A stretch of DNA of 64,000 nucleotides, taken from positions 1 to 64,000 of the forward strand of contig NZ_VTFU01000004.1 in assembly GCF_009192735.1 (NCBI RefSeq). The letters run 5' to 3'. The DNA is from Arthrobacter gandavensis. GTDB lineage: Bacteria; Actinomycetota; Actinomycetes; Actinomycetales; Micrococcaceae. Positions within the stretch are counted from its first letter, which is position 1; every line of letters begins with the position of its first letter. Shown here piece by piece: positions 30,459 through 39,205 of the stretch. Below the pieces are notes generated by a model. It saw only the letters and a list, made by a program, of their open reading frames with translations, did not search any database and was not told the origin of the DNA. Both the position numbers and the translations under genes were made by a program.

Positions 30459-31529
30459 ATGAGATGGGAAGGGCAGGAACCTAAGGCGGCCGGCACGCAG
30501 GACGCGCTTCTTGCCCTGCAGGGCGTGGTGCGCAGCGTCAAAACACCGGAGTTTGCTGGGATCACTTTTCACGAAGTGATCTCCAAGTCAGCCCTGAACA
30601 AAGTGGGGAAGACATCCGGAATGCCGTTCGGCTGGACCATCAATCCCTACCGCGGGTGCAGTCACGCCTGTGTGTACTGTTTCGCCCGGAAGACGCACAC
30701 CTATCTGGATCTGGACGCGGGCATGGACTTCGACAGCCAGCTCATCGTCAAGACCAACGTGGCCGAGGTCTTGAAACGGGAACTGGCCCGCCCGTCCTGG
30801 CAGCATGAGCACGTGGCCATGGGCACCAACACTGATCCGTACCAGCGCGCCGAGGGCCGGTACAAACTGATGCCGGACATCATCCGCGCCCTCGCCGGTT
30901 CCGGGACGCCGTTCTCCATCCTGACGAAGGGAACGCTGCTGGCGCGGGACATCCCGCTGCTCAAAAGCGCCGGGCAGGAAACGGAAATCGGGATGGGCAT
31001 TTCCCTGGCACTGCTGGACCCCGAGTTGGCGCACCGGGTGGAACCGGGCACACCCACGCCCAAGGCGCGGCTGGAACTCATCAGCCGGCTGCGCGACGCC
31101 GGGCTTCCGTGCTCGGTGATGGCCATGCCCATCCTGCCGTGGCTCACGGACGGCGATGAGTCACTGGATGCGCTCTTTTCAGCCCTCGCCGCCGCAGGCG
31201 CCACCGGTGTGACTGCCGGCGCGCTGCATCTGCGCCCCGGAGCACGGGAATGGTATCTGGCCTTTATCGCCCGCGACTATCCCCACTTGTCGGGAAAGTA
31301 CGCCCGGCTGTACGGCGGCGGAACCTATGCCTCCAAGGAATACCGGCAGTGGCTGGCAGGCCGGGTGAACTTCTTCAAGAAAAAGCACGGATTCACTTCC
31401 CGTGCGGAGTTCATGCCGCTGCGGCGGTCCGGATCCGGATCGACCAACAATCGTGCAGCGGCGCAGGCACCGCAGACGGCTGCGGCAGACAGCGCATCAG
31501 TCATGCCAGGCGCGGTGCCCCTGTTTTAA
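30459..31529 (+). CDS. Rv2578c family radical SAM protein
   Basis: 356 aa. The radical SAM cluster motif is Cys67-x3-Cys71-x2-Cys74 in GCSHACVYCFARKTH. GTNTDPYQRAEGRY (near 130) and the C-terminal -PLF ending are as in the Rv2578c group, related to spore photoproduct lyase-like radical SAM enzymes. I chose the second ATG (30459) because family members begin with MRW and because the first ATG (30450) would overlap the operator and -10 box. The LexA-like site suggests a role in DNA damage; its reaction is unknown. Confidence 0.88.
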   Translation: MRWEGQEPKAAGTQDALLALQGVVRSVKTPEFAGITFHEVISKSALNKVGKTSGMPFGWTINPYRGCSHACVYCFARKTHTYLDLDAGMDFDSQLIVKTNVAEVLKRELARPSWQHEHVAMGTNTDPYQRAEGRYKLMPDIIRALAGSGTPFSILTKGTLLARDIPLLKSAGQETEIGMGISLALLDPELAHRVEPGTPTPKARLELISRLRDAGLPCSVMAMPILPWLTDGDESLDALFSALAAAGATGVTAGALHLRPGAREWYLAFIARDYPHLSGKYARLYGGGTYASKEYRQWLAGRVNFFKKKHGFTSRAEFMPLRRSGSGSTNNRAAAQAPQTAAADSASVMPGAVPLF

Positions 31530-31584
31530 CCGGGCCGTTCGCCCTCAGGGGCTCCACGGAACCCGCGGATTCCGGCGCATAACG

Positions 31585-32019
31585 CTAGGAGACGCGCGCA
31601 GTCTCAAGCATGGCTGTCACTATGGGCAGATCAGCCGGAATCCAGGCCAGAGCGGCCAGTTCGGCGGGATCAAGGGCCACCCAGCGAAGCTCGTCATGGT
31701 CTTCGAGGGGAGCCGGAACCCCTTCGGTGACCTCGGCAAGCCACACCCGCATGGCAGCTTTGTCGTTCAGCGGCCAGCCCTGCCGGCCGGGACCGTAAAC
31801 TTCGGCACCGAGCAGGACCTCAACTCCAAGTTCTTCGCGCAATTCCCGGTGCAGTCCCTCTTCGCAGCTCTCCCCGGCCTCCACCTTTCCACCGGGGAAC
31901 TCCCACATACCCGCGAACTGCTCCGGAGCCGTGCGGCGGGCGGCAAGCATTTTGGTGGGTGCGGCGAGGCTGTCCACCACGGCGGCGCCGACAACTTGTT
32001 TCAGATCGAGATTAGACAC
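31585..32019 (-). CDS. mutT: (Deoxy)nucleoside triphosphate pyrophosphohydrolase, MutT/Nudix
   Basis: 144 aa. The Nudix box GGKVEAGES...RELREELGV is complete (about 43-67), with the catalytic EExxE-type glutamates. MutT-type proteins of this length hydrolyse 8-oxo-dGTP and so protect replication from oxidised nucleotides. GTG start, probably leaderless: a -10 box TAGACT (32031-32026) ends 6 nt before it. It stands alone, convergent with the radical SAM gene. Confidence 0.9.
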   Translation of the reverse strand: MSNLDLKQVVGAAVVDSLAAPTKMLAARRTAPEQFAGMWEFPGGKVEAGESCEEGLHRELREELGVEVLLGAEVYGPGRQGWPLNDKAAMRVWLAEVTEGVPAPLEDHDELRWVALDPAELAALAWIPADLPIVTAMLETARVS

Positions 32020-32360
32020 GAATCGAGTCTACGGGCCGCCCTGGACTAAACTGGATTCACAGCGCTGTTGCGGTTATCCGCACCCCCGGCGGGGATCCCC
32101 GCCGCGGATTGCGCCCCTTCCCGTTTCAGAGCCTGTCAGCTCACCCGGTCCGATTGTCCTTACCCGCCGCCGGCCCCGGCCAAACGGCGCGGTTCCTCAG
32201 TATCGGCAGTTCCGCACCGCAGCTCCGCGCATCCCCCACGGGCCTGCCCGTGCCCGGTACGCTCCGCGGCGATCATGACCGTCCTCCCGCAACCGGACTG
32301 CCCGCACGGCGCTGTGACCTGCTATACGTCGTGACCCGCTATACGTTTTGAAAGAGTTTC
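32020..32360. other. Intergenic region between mutT and MFS gene
   Basis: 341 nt without a gene. It contains the mutT -10 box at its left end, a perfect 18-bp palindrome centred on GGGGATCCCC (32087-32104), and tandem 17-bp repeats at its right end before the exporter gene. No tRNA or small open frame with a start signal was found. Confidence 0.6.
32314..32346 (+). repeat. Two tandem 17-bp-period repeats upstream of the MFS gene
   Basis: GTGACCTGCTATACGT (32314-32329) and GTGACCCGCTATACGT (32331-32346) differ at one base. Each contains a -10-like TATACG. They end 14 nt before the exporter start and may be operator half-sites or a duplicated promoter. Confidence 0.7.
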
Positions 32361-33602
32361 ATGTCTTTGACTCCCGCAATCCAGGCAAAGCGGACATCGC
32401 TTGCCATCATCGCCCTTGCTGTCGGCGGATTTGCCATTGGCACCACTGAATTCGCCATCATGGGCCTGCTTCAGGAGATGGTCACGGACCTCGGAGTTTC
32501 CGTCCCGGACGGTGGCCATATTATTTCTGCCTACGCGCTCGGCGTGGTGGTCGGAGCCCCGGTCCTCGCAGCCCTCGGTGCCCGCATACCCCACAAGAAA
32601 ATGGCGGTGGGGCTCATGATGCTCTTCACCGTGGGCAATCTGTCGTCGTTCTTTGCCCCGGATTACCAGTGGCTGTTGGTCACCCGCTTCCTGTCCGGCC
32701 TGCCGCACGGTGCGTTTTTTGGCGTGGCTGCGGTGATCGCCGCGTCATTGGTGGCTCCCACCCGGCGGGCCCGGGCCATTTCCATGGTGATGCTCGGCCT
32801 CAGCATCGCCAACGTTGTTGGCGTCCCCTTTGCCACTTGGCTGGGACAACAGGCGGGATGGCGGTGGATGTTCGTGATGGTGGGGACGATCGGCCTGCTC
32901 ACGGTTGCCCTCACGGCCCGGTACGTGCCGCTCAAGGCTGTCCACCCCGAGGCCAGCATCCGCCGCGAGCTCGGAGCGCTGCGCCGGATCCAGGTATGGC
33001 TGGCCCTGCTGGTGGGCACGGTGGGCTTCGGCGGGTTCTTCGCCGTGTACGCCTACATCTCCCCCACCATGACCAATCTGTCCGGCTTTGACGCATCGGT
33101 TCTCCCCCTGATTGTCGGCCTGTACGGCTTGGGAAACGTGGTTGGAAACATCGCCGGAGGCCGCCTGGCGGACCGCAGCGTCATGGGCAGCATTTACGTG
33201 ATCCTGCTGGGCACGGTGCTCATTCTGGCCGGTTACGCCTGGCTGGTGCAGTACAAGGCAGGTGCTCTGGTGCTGGTCTTCCTGGTGGGAACCATTGGCT
33301 CCATGCTGGTGCCGCCGCTCCAGACTCGGCTCCTTGACGCCTCCCCCGGGGCACAGTCCCTGGCCTCATCGCTGAACCATTCAGCGCTCAACATGGCCAA
33401 CGCACTCGGTGCGCTCCTGGGCGGGCTGGTCATCGCCTGGGGCTGGGGCTACCGTGCTCCCGCCGTCGTCGGGGCCGTTCTGGCCCTGCTGGGACTGGGC
33501 ATCGCACTGCTTAGTGGCTGGCTGGACCGGCGGGGTCCGCACTCGCCTGTCCCGTCCTCGATGCGTACAGGTCAGGTTCCAGATAAATCACCCGTGCAAT
33601 AG
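32361..33602 (+). CDS. MFS transporter, AraJ/YdhP-like drug or sugar exporter (DHA1)
   Basis: 413 aa with about 12 hydrophobic helices, starting MSLTPAIQAKRTSL. The first helix carries GGFAIGTTEFAIMGLL, typical of arabinose-efflux-permease-like DHA1 members, and the loop 2-3 motif is GARIPHKKMAV. The inner-membrane exporter probably uses proton antiport; substrate unknown. A polar tail of about 25 residues follows the last helix, and its coding sequence overlaps the convergent CDF gene by 92 bp. AAAGAG precedes the ATG. Confidence 0.88.
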   Translation: MSLTPAIQAKRTSLAIIALAVGGFAIGTTEFAIMGLLQEMVTDLGVSVPDGGHIISAYALGVVVGAPVLAALGARIPHKKMAVGLMMLFTVGNLSSFFAPDYQWLLVTRFLSGLPHGAFFGVAAVIAASLVAPTRRARAISMVMLGLSIANVVGVPFATWLGQQAGWRWMFVMVGTIGLLTVALTARYVPLKAVHPEASIRRELGALRRIQVWLALLVGTVGFGGFFAVYAYISPTMTNLSGFDASVLPLIVGLYGLGNVVGNIAGGRLADRSVMGSIYVILLGTVLILAGYAWLVQYKAGALVLVFLVGTIGSMLVPPLQTRLLDASPGAQSLASSLNHSALNMANALGALLGGLVIAWGWGYRAPAVVGAVLALLGLGIALLSGWLDRRGPHSPVPSSMRTGQVPDKSPVQ

Positions 33603-34467
33603 GAACCGCGGCACGAATACGCTGCTCGGCGGCGTTGATGGCCCCCGCAATCTGCTCGCCGGTGTCACCTTCACCGACGGAGATCTTGGCCGCAACCAGC
33701 AGTTCCTCAGGGCCAAGGTGCATGGTCCTGAGGTGAATGATGTGCGTGCCGTCGGCGGTAATGGCTTCCTCGATCTTGCGCACATCACTGGAGGTGGCCG
33801 ACTCGCCCAGCAGCAGGGATTTGGTTTCCACGGCCAGGACCGCGGCAATGGCCACCAGCAAGAGACCGATCATGGCCGTTCCGGCCGCATCCCACAGGCC
33901 GTTGCCGGTAATCAGGGTCATGCCGACGCCGATGAGCGCGAACAGCAGACCCAGCAGGGCTCCGAAGTCCTCCAGCAGCACCACAGGCAGCTCCGGCGCC
34001 TTGGCCGTGCGCACAAATTCGACCCAGGACTTCTTCCCGCGGGTGTGGTTGGACTCGCGCATAGCGGTGCGGAACGAGAGACCCTCCGCCATGATGGCTC
34101 CCACCAGCACGGCTAGCGGCACCCACCACCACTGGCCTTCAATCGGATGCGGATCCTGCCATTTCTCATAGGCCTCGTAGAGGGCAAAGAGTCCGCCGAC
34201 GCTGAAGAGCACAATGGAGACAATGAACGCATAGATGTAGCGTTCACGGCCGTAGCCAAAGGGGTGCTCCGGGCTGGCTTGTCGGGCCGCGCGCTTGCCG
34301 CCGACCAAAAGGAGGATCTGGTTGCCGGAGTCCGCCACCGAGTGGATCGCCTCGGCGAGCATCGAAGAAGACCGGGTCAAGGCGAACGCAAGGAATTTAA
34401 GAAGTGCAATGACGAGGTTAGCGGTCAGCGCCGCAACCACCGCCTTGCTGCCGCCGCTGGCAGACAT
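33511..34467 (-). CDS. Cation diffusion facilitator (CDF) transporter
   Basis: 318-aa inner-membrane divalent-metal/proton antiporter. TM2 carries HSVAD (His42, Asp46), half of the metal site. TM5 has an ED pair (LLEDFGALLG) where Zn exporters usually have HxxxD, so the metal preference may be other than Zn. A cytoplasmic C-terminal domain (about 215-300) holds the dimer interface. The last about 20 residues are an unconserved tail, and the gene end overlaps the MFS gene on the other strand. Confidence 0.9.
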   Translation of the reverse strand: MSASGGSKAVVAALTANLVIALLKFLAFALTRSSSMLAEAIHSVADSGNQILLLVGGKRAARQASPEHPFGYGRERYIYAFIVSIVLFSVGGLFALYEAYEKWQDPHPIEGQWWWVPLAVLVGAIMAEGLSFRTAMRESNHTRGKKSWVEFVRTAKAPELPVVLLEDFGALLGLLFALIGVGMTLITGNGLWDAAGTAMIGLLLVAIAAVLAVETKSLLLGESATSSDVRKIEEAITADGTHIIHLRTMHLGPEELLVAAKISVGEGDTGEQIAGAINAAEQRIRAAVPIARVIYLEPDLYASRTGQASADPAGPASH

Positions 34468-34608
34468 GGAGGAACCCGCTTCGCAACTATGGCTTCCCCC
34501 GTTCCCCGGGGAATTATTCCTGCGCCAATGTTACCGGTTGGAAAGGCGATTTTCAGGTGCGGATGCCCCTTTGACGGGCCGCCCAGGGGAATCAGTGCGG
34601 ACGGTGCG

Positions 34609-35556
34609 TCAGCGGTTTTGGGCGCGGGCCGAGGCGTAGAGGCAGACGGTGGCGGCGGTGCCCACGTTCAGGCTCTCGGCGCGGCCGTAGACCGGAACAG
34701 CAACGCGGTGGTCGGCGTCGGCGAGTTCAGCGTCGCTGAGCCCCTGGGCTTCATTGCCGAAGAGCCATGCTGTGGGATTTTCCAGCCGTGGCTGGGAGGA
34801 CTCGGCGGCGGCCTGGTTTTCGGACCTGGCATCATCGGCGGCATCAGCTGGGCCGGAGGGGGCGGGGACGAGGCGGCGGACAGCGCTTTCGTCCTGCAGC
34901 CGGTCGAGGTCCACGTCGCCGTAGCCGTCGGCCGCCAGGACTGTCAGCCCATGGGCGCGCAGTGCCGCCATGACAAAGTCGAAACTGAGACCGGTGACGA
35001 CAGGGAGATGAAAGAGAGACCCGGCGGTGGAGCGCACCGCTTTGGGATTGTGGATGTCCACACTGGCGGCCGTGAGGATCACGGCATCAGCGCCCGCGGA
35101 ATCAGCGGCGCGCAGGATGGTGCCGGCATTGCCCGGGTCCCGGACCTCGCACAGAACCGCGATCAGCTGGGCGCCGGAAGCCAGCACGTCGTCCAGGTCG
35201 TAGTCGGTGATGCGGCATACGGCCACAATGCCCTGCGGGGAAATGGTGGTGGCCATTGCGGCAATAACTTCATCCGTGGCCATCCTCAGCGGAAGGTCCG
35301 CCGCGAGGTCCGCCAGTTCCGGCAGCCGCTCGATGCACGCTTCGGTGGCGAAAACTTCCAGCACCAGGCCCGACCCACCGGCGGAGACGTCCGCCCGGTG
35401 GCTCAGCAGGGCCTCCCGGACAGCCTGCGGCCCCTCGGCCACAAAACGTCCGGTCTTTAAACGCGCCGGGCGCCCGGCCAGCTTCGCGACGTCCCGTACC
35501 CGATCTGCTCGGGGATTGGACATAAGCGGAGCCGACGGGCGCCCAACAGTGTTCAT
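34609..35556 (-). CDS. TrmH/SpoU family RNA methyltransferase
   Basis: 315 aa. N-terminal RNA-binding domain (about 10-110) then the trefoil-knotted SPOUT core with motif 1 NAGTILRAA, PKAVRSTAGSLFHLP, motif 2 LFGNEAQGL and motif 3 SLNVGTAATVCLY. 2'-O-ribose methylation of rRNA or tRNA is expected. An insertion of about 45 residues before motif 2 is rich in Ser/Ala/Asp. It follows rplT at 20 nt, the usual place in actinobacteria, so it is part of the translation operon. Confidence 0.93.
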   Translation of the reverse strand: MNTVGRPSAPLMSNPRADRVRDVAKLAGRPARLKTGRFVAEGPQAVREALLSHRADVSAGGSGLVLEVFATEACIERLPELADLAADLPLRMATDEVIAAMATTISPQGIVAVCRITDYDLDDVLASGAQLIAVLCEVRDPGNAGTILRAADSAGADAVILTAASVDIHNPKAVRSTAGSLFHLPVVTGLSFDFVMAALRAHGLTVLAADGYGDVDLDRLQDESAVRRLVPAPSGPADAADDARSENQAAAESSQPRLENPTAWLFGNEAQGLSDAELADADHRVAVPVYGRAESLNVGTAATVCLYASARAQNR

Positions 35557-35576
35557 GATCGGTTAATAACCGATTT

Positions 35577-36224
35577 CTAGCCCTGGAACTTCTGGCGGGA
35601 TTCTCCGCCAGCAGGCTCCAGGCCGGCAGCCTTGGCTGCTTCGACGGAGTTGAACCAGTACTCAGCTACGGTCTGCTCGTACCAGGTGGAACCCGGAACG
35701 TGGTACTTGCCGGAGCCCAGGTTGCCCTTGATGACAAAGCCCTCGGGAGCGTCGCCCTCGGAAGCCTTGAATCCACCCTTGGCGTCGGCAACGGCGGCAG
35801 CCGGCTTGGAGGCGGCCGGAGCAGCCTTCGCAGCGGGAGCAGCGGCAACGGCCGGAGCGGAAGTGTCGGACGGCAGGGCGTTCTTGGCGATCTGAACCAG
35901 CGTGGCGAAGGCAGCGGCGTCGTTGACGGCCAGTTCTGCCAGCATGCGGCGGTCAACCTGGATCTCAGCAGACTTCAGGCCCTGGATCAGGCGGTTGTAG
36001 GTCAGGCCGTTGGCGCGGGATGCAGCGTTGATGCGCTGGATCCACAGGCGGCGGAAGTCGCCCTTACGCTTCCGGCGGTCGCCGTAGCTGTACACAAACG
36101 AGTGCAGCAGCTGCTCTTTGGCCTTGCGGACCAGGCGTGAACGCTGTCCGCGGTAACCCTTGGCGCGCTCGAGGATAACCCGACGCTTCTTATGGGCGTT
36201 TACCGCCCGCTTCACACGTGCCAC
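35577..36224 (-). CDS. rplT: Ribosomal protein bL20 with extra C-terminal domain
   Basis: 215 aa against about 118-130 in most bacteria. Residues 1-118 are a complete L20 ([15 protein letters not shown] start, [14 protein letters not shown]). An Ala/Pro/Lys linker spans about 119-160 and a compact C-terminal module about 163-207 ([21 protein letters not shown] then [15 protein letters not shown]) resembles the small sunset domain seen at the ends of some actinobacterial proteins. GTG start with AAGGAG 7-8 nt upstream; the frame reaching further upstream is not conserved. L20 binds 23S rRNA early in assembly; what the extra domain contacts is unknown. Confidence 0.95.
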   Translation of the reverse strand: MARVKRAVNAHKKRRVILERAKGYRGQRSRLVRKAKEQLLHSFVYSYGDRRKRKGDFRRLWIQRINAASRANGLTYNRLIQGLKSAEIQVDRRMLAELAVNDAAAFATLVQIAKNALPSDTSAPAVAAAPAAKAAPAASKPAAAVADAKGGFKASEGDAPEGFVIKGNLGSGKYHVPGSTWYEQTVAEYWFNSVEAAKAAGLEPAGGESRQKFQG

Positions 36225-36348
36225 GTGCGTACTCCTTAGGATAAATCTTCCGTGCGCCTGCTGTGAGACGCTCGGCCTGGTGTTCAGGCCCGGAAAAGCT
36301 TGATGGTGTGACGGCAGCCCGGACGGGACGCCTGTCGAGGGGGAAAGA

Positions 36349-36543
36349 CTAGATGCCCAGCATCTTCTTGATGACCTTGGCGTCTGCCGGGGCAACAAGC
36401 TTGTCACTGGCGAGGCGGCGCGTCAGCGTGGACGGCTTGTGCTCGAGGTAGTGGCGGCGGTTGGCCTGCTGGCGCTTGAGCTTGCCGGTTCCGGTCAGCT
36501 TGAAGCGCTTCTTGGCGCCACTGTGGGTCTTCATCTTCGGCAT
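36349..36543 (-). CDS. rpmI: Ribosomal protein bL35
   Basis: 64 aa, full length, very basic, with the family start [15 protein letters not shown] and RRHYLEHKP (about 30-38). It lies in the conserved infC-rpmI-rplT cluster. Gaps to infC (112 nt) and rplT (124 nt) are larger than usual, leaving room for regulatory RNA structure, none of which I could define. Confidence 0.97.
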   Translation of the reverse strand: MPKMKTHSGAKKRFKLTGTGKLKRQQANRRHYLEHKPSTLTRRLASDKLVAPADAKVIKKMLGI

Positions 36544-36655
36544 GACTACCGATCTCCTTTAGGTTTCCGAGGGCTTAGAGCCCACGGGGCTTTGGGCACA
36601 TTGCAGTGCCGGGGATTTACTGGACGCCGGGACGTCCTGCGGGAAAAGCTGAGTT

Positions 36656-37696
36656 TTACTCCGCAGTTCCGGGCTTGTTCTGGCTTGCTGCGCCCCGTGA
36701 AGGAGCAGCCTTGCCAGCAGGTTTGGTTGCTGCGGCCGGCTTGGGCCGGGCAGCGGGCTTCGGTGCCGGCTTCATGGCCGTGGGCTTGGGCACTGCCGCC
36801 GGCTTGGGAGCCGGAGCAGGCTTGGACGCGGCGGGCGCCGGAGCGGCGGCGGGAGCCTCCGCTGCGGGGGCCGGAGCCGGAGCCTTGGCAGCTTCAGCCG
36901 CGCGGCGTGCGTCGGCTGCTGCCTTCTCGGCTGCTGCCTGTGCCCGCTTTTCGGCCATTTCCTTGTCAGCCTTTTCCTTCTCTGCGCGGGCCTTGTCGGC
37001 CTCGGCAGCGGAGGAACCAAGCCGCAGGCCGTCCGGCAGAAGATCTGCCAGGCTCTGCGTCAGGGGCGCCTTGTTCTCAGCGGAGGTGTCGACCCGTGCA
37101 GGCGCCTCACCGTTCTTGGCCGCTTCGTTTGCTGCCTTGGCATCCGCACGCTGCGACGCGCGCCGTGCCTCAGCCTTGGCTTCGGCCTTGTTCTTCAGGG
37201 GCCCAATGACCATGACCATGTTGCGGCCGTCGATGCGGGGAGTGGATTCCACCACGCCCACCTCGGCGACATCGGCTGCGAACTTGTTCAGCAGCTTCAT
37301 GCCCATTTCCGGACGCTGCTGTTCGCGGCCGCGGAACTGGATCATGGCCTTGACCTTGTCACCGGCTCCGAGGAAGCGCATGGCGTGCCCGCGCTTGGTT
37401 TCGTAGTCGTGGGTGTCAATCTTCAGACGGAAACGGATTTCCTTCAGAACAGTGTTCGTCTGGTTCTTGCGTGCCTCACGGGCCTTGACGGCGGCTTCGT
37501 ACTTGTACTTGCCGAAGTCCATTAGTTTGCACACCGGAGGCTTGGCCTGCGGTGCCACCTCAACAAGATCCAGGTCGGATTCGGCTGCCAGACGCAGGGC
37601 GTCTTCGATACGGACAACCCCAACTTGCTCTCCAGCCGGTCCTACCAGCCGCACCTCAGGGACGCGGATTCGATCATTGATTCTTGGCTCGCTAAT
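36656..37696 (-). CDS. infC: Translation initiation factor IF-3
   Basis: 346 aa from an ATT codon at 37696, which has AGGAG 7 nt upstream and gives the correct family N-terminus (then [19 protein letters not shown]). AUU initiation is the known autoregulation device of infC. IF3-N about 1-70 and IF3-C about 80-165 are complete. Residues about 172-346 are a low-complexity Ala/Pro/Lys/Glu tail, roughly doubling the usual length, as in some other actinobacteria. The frame is open for another 1.4 kb upstream, opposite the DUF1844 and DUF1992 genes, which is a GC-rich shadow. Confidence 0.95.
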   Translation of the reverse strand: MSEPRINDRIRVPEVRLVGPAGEQVGVVRIEDALRLAAESDLDLVEVAPQAKPPVCKLMDFGKYKYEAAVKAREARKNQTNTVLKEIRFRLKIDTHDYETKRGHAMRFLGAGDKVKAMIQFRGREQQRPEMGMKLLNKFAADVAEVGVVESTPRIDGRNMVMVIGPLKNKAEAKAEARRASQRADAKAANEAAKNGEAPARVDTSAENKAPLTQSLADLLPDGLRLGSSAAEADKARAEKEKADKEMAEKRAQAAAEKAAADARRAAEAAKAPAPAPAAEAPAAAPAPAASKPAPAPKPAAVPKPTAMKPAPKPAARPKPAAATKPAGKAAPSRGAASQNKPGTAE

Positions 37697-38005
37697 GTTG
37701 CAGCTCCTGATTTCTTCAAAACGGCTACCGCCTGCAATTGAAGAAGGCCTCCAATTGCACGCGCAATCGGAGGCCTCGAGGGGTCGGCGGGAACTGCGTG
37801 AGCAGCTACCTCCCGGCGGGACGGCCAGGCTGTACCTGGACCCGACACCGGGGGCCGACCATACCCGGCAACTCTGAAAATTCAGGCTGACGCGGGTGGG
37901 AGGAGTCTCCGCTTGCATTCTGGTTGCTGTTAGCCGCTCCACATGCCCTCCGTGAAGGGCACTGAAAGTAACGACAACCAGTTGGTCTGTGACAAGCTTA
38001 CCAGT
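37697..38005. other. infC leader and DUF1844 upstream region
   Basis: 309 nt between divergent genes with no open frame of note. It holds the infC ribosome site, the infC leader hairpin (37745-37776, listed separately) and the unseen promoters of both genes. Confidence 0.6.
37745..37776 (-). promoter_or_regulatory. infC leader stem-loop, possible attenuator
   Basis: Arms AGGCCTCC (37745-37752) and GGAGGCCT (37769-37776) enclose an inner ATTGC/GCAAT stem with an ACGC loop. On the minus strand it is followed by TCTTC and lies 48 nt before the AUU start. It could be a transcription attenuator sensing L20 or IF3, as known in Bacillus, or the 3' end of an upstream small RNA. Confidence 0.5.
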
Positions 38006-38434
38006 ATGAGTACCCCACAGAGCAACCCGGCGGGCGAGCACGCCCGCCATTCCTTCCCCGGCACCACGGAAGAGGTGCACGCGCCCTCCGCTGAAGAGCA
38101 GGAAGTCGCGGCCCAGATGCGTGACATCGCCGAAGTTCCCGCCATTGAAGTTATCACCACAGCCGCCGTTCACCTGATGAGTGCCGCAGCCGTCAAGTGC
38201 GGCCTGGCCGAGGGCGACGACGCCGAGGAGCTGAAGGACCTTGATGAGGCCCGGAAGCTGATCACCGCACTGGCCGGTTTTGTCACCGCCGCTGCGCCCG
38301 AGATTGGCAGCCAGCACGCCCGCCCGCTGCGTGACGGACTGCGCTCTCTGCAGCTGGCGTTCCGTGAGGCTTCGGAAATCCAGGATGACCCAGGCAAGGG
38401 TCCGGGAGAGAAGTACACCGGTCCCGTCAACTAG
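38006..38434 (+). CDS. DUF1844 protein
   Basis: 142 aa from the ATG at 38006 (an earlier in-frame ATG at 37943 is in non-conserved sequence). Residues about 30-70 hold the DUF1844 core ([25 protein letters not shown], here given as its first half), then a helix with [15 protein letters not shown]. Function unknown; it is conserved next to infC in actinobacteria. No Shine-Dalgarno is visible. Confidence 0.85.
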   Translation: MSTPQSNPAGEHARHSFPGTTEEVHAPSAEEQEVAAQMRDIAEVPAIEVITTAAVHLMSAAAVKCGLAEGDDAEELKDLDEARKLITALAGFVTAAAPEIGSQHARPLRDGLRSLQLAFREASEIQDDPGKGPGEKYTGPVN

Positions 38435-38449
38435 TTCCACCGCACCCCG

Positions 38450-38491
38450 GCCCGGAAGACCTGCCCGCCGGCAGGCCTTCCGGGCTTTTTT
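38450..38491 (+). terminator. Intrinsic terminator after the DUF1844 gene
   Basis: Outer stem GCCCGGAAG / CTTCCGGGC, inner stem CCTGCC / GGCAGG, then six T residues (38486-38491). Textbook form. Confidence 0.95.
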
Positions 38492-38548
38492 CTGTCCGGC
38501 GGGATGCGTAACCTGTACGGGACGTTGCAGGAAAGGCGGTGAGCGGGC

Positions 38549-39205
38549 ATGGGGAGCAGAGGCGCCGAGGCCTATCGGAAGCGGCTGGAGCAGGCGGCGC
38601 GGCTGAAGGCCGCGGGTACTCCGGAGATTGTCGGCTACAAGCTGCCCGAGGGTCTGGGCGGAGCCGACGAAAGCGAGCTGGCGGCGAAACGCCGCAAAGT
38701 CAGCGCGGCCGACAAAGCCGATTACCTGATCCGTGATGCCATGAACCGCGGGGACTTCGACAACCTGCACTATGCCGGCAAACCGATCCCGGGTTTGGAT
38801 GACCCGGACCCGGACTGGTGGATCAAACGCCTGATCAAGCGGGAGAACATCTCCGGCCTTGGCCCGCCGGCGCTGCTGCTGCGGGTGGAGGACGAGGACT
38901 TCGATGCCCGGCTGGACCGGCTGCCCTCCGAATCCCAGGTGCGCGACGCCGTCGCCGACTTCAACGCCCGGGTCATCGAGGCCCGCCGCCAGCTGATGGG
39001 CGGCCCGCCGGTGGTCACGAAGGTCCGCGACGCCGACGCGGAGGTGCGCGGCTGGCGGGAGCGCCGGGGACTGCCGCCCCAGCCACCGGTGCCCGGCACC
39101 GCTCCGGCGCCGGACACCCAACCGCCGGGTGACGCTCCCGCATCCGGCATGCGGGGCCTGCTGAACCGTTTGCGCAGGCTGTTGGCTGCCCTACCGGGCC
39201 GTTAG
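38549..39205 (+). CDS. DnaJ-homologue-domain (DUF1992) protein
   Basis: 218 aa. The DUF1992 core [22 protein letters not shown] (its central part at about 53-74) is followed by helices containing [14 protein letters not shown]. The last about 45 residues are a Pro-rich linker and a basic tail. Function unknown, though it is widely conserved. Its end overlaps the convergent MFS gene by 15 bp. No strong ribosome site; GGCGGTGAGCGGGC precedes the ATG. Confidence 0.82.
   Translation: MGSRGAEAYRKRLEQAARLKAAGTPEIVGYKLPEGLGGADESELAAKRRKVSAADKADYLIRDAMNRGDFDNLHYAGKPIPGLDDPDPDWWIKRLIKRENISGLGPPALLLRVEDEDFDARLDRLPSESQVRDAVADFNARVIEARRQLMGGPPVVTKVRDADAEVRGWRERRGLPPQPPVPGTAPAPDTQPPGDAPASGMRGLLNRLRRLLAALPGR

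Noticed and set aside
37697-39121. 475-codon upstream extension of the infC frame
   Set aside because: It lies antisense to the DUF1844 and DUF1992 genes and the ATT start has the ribosome site; the extension has no conserved content.
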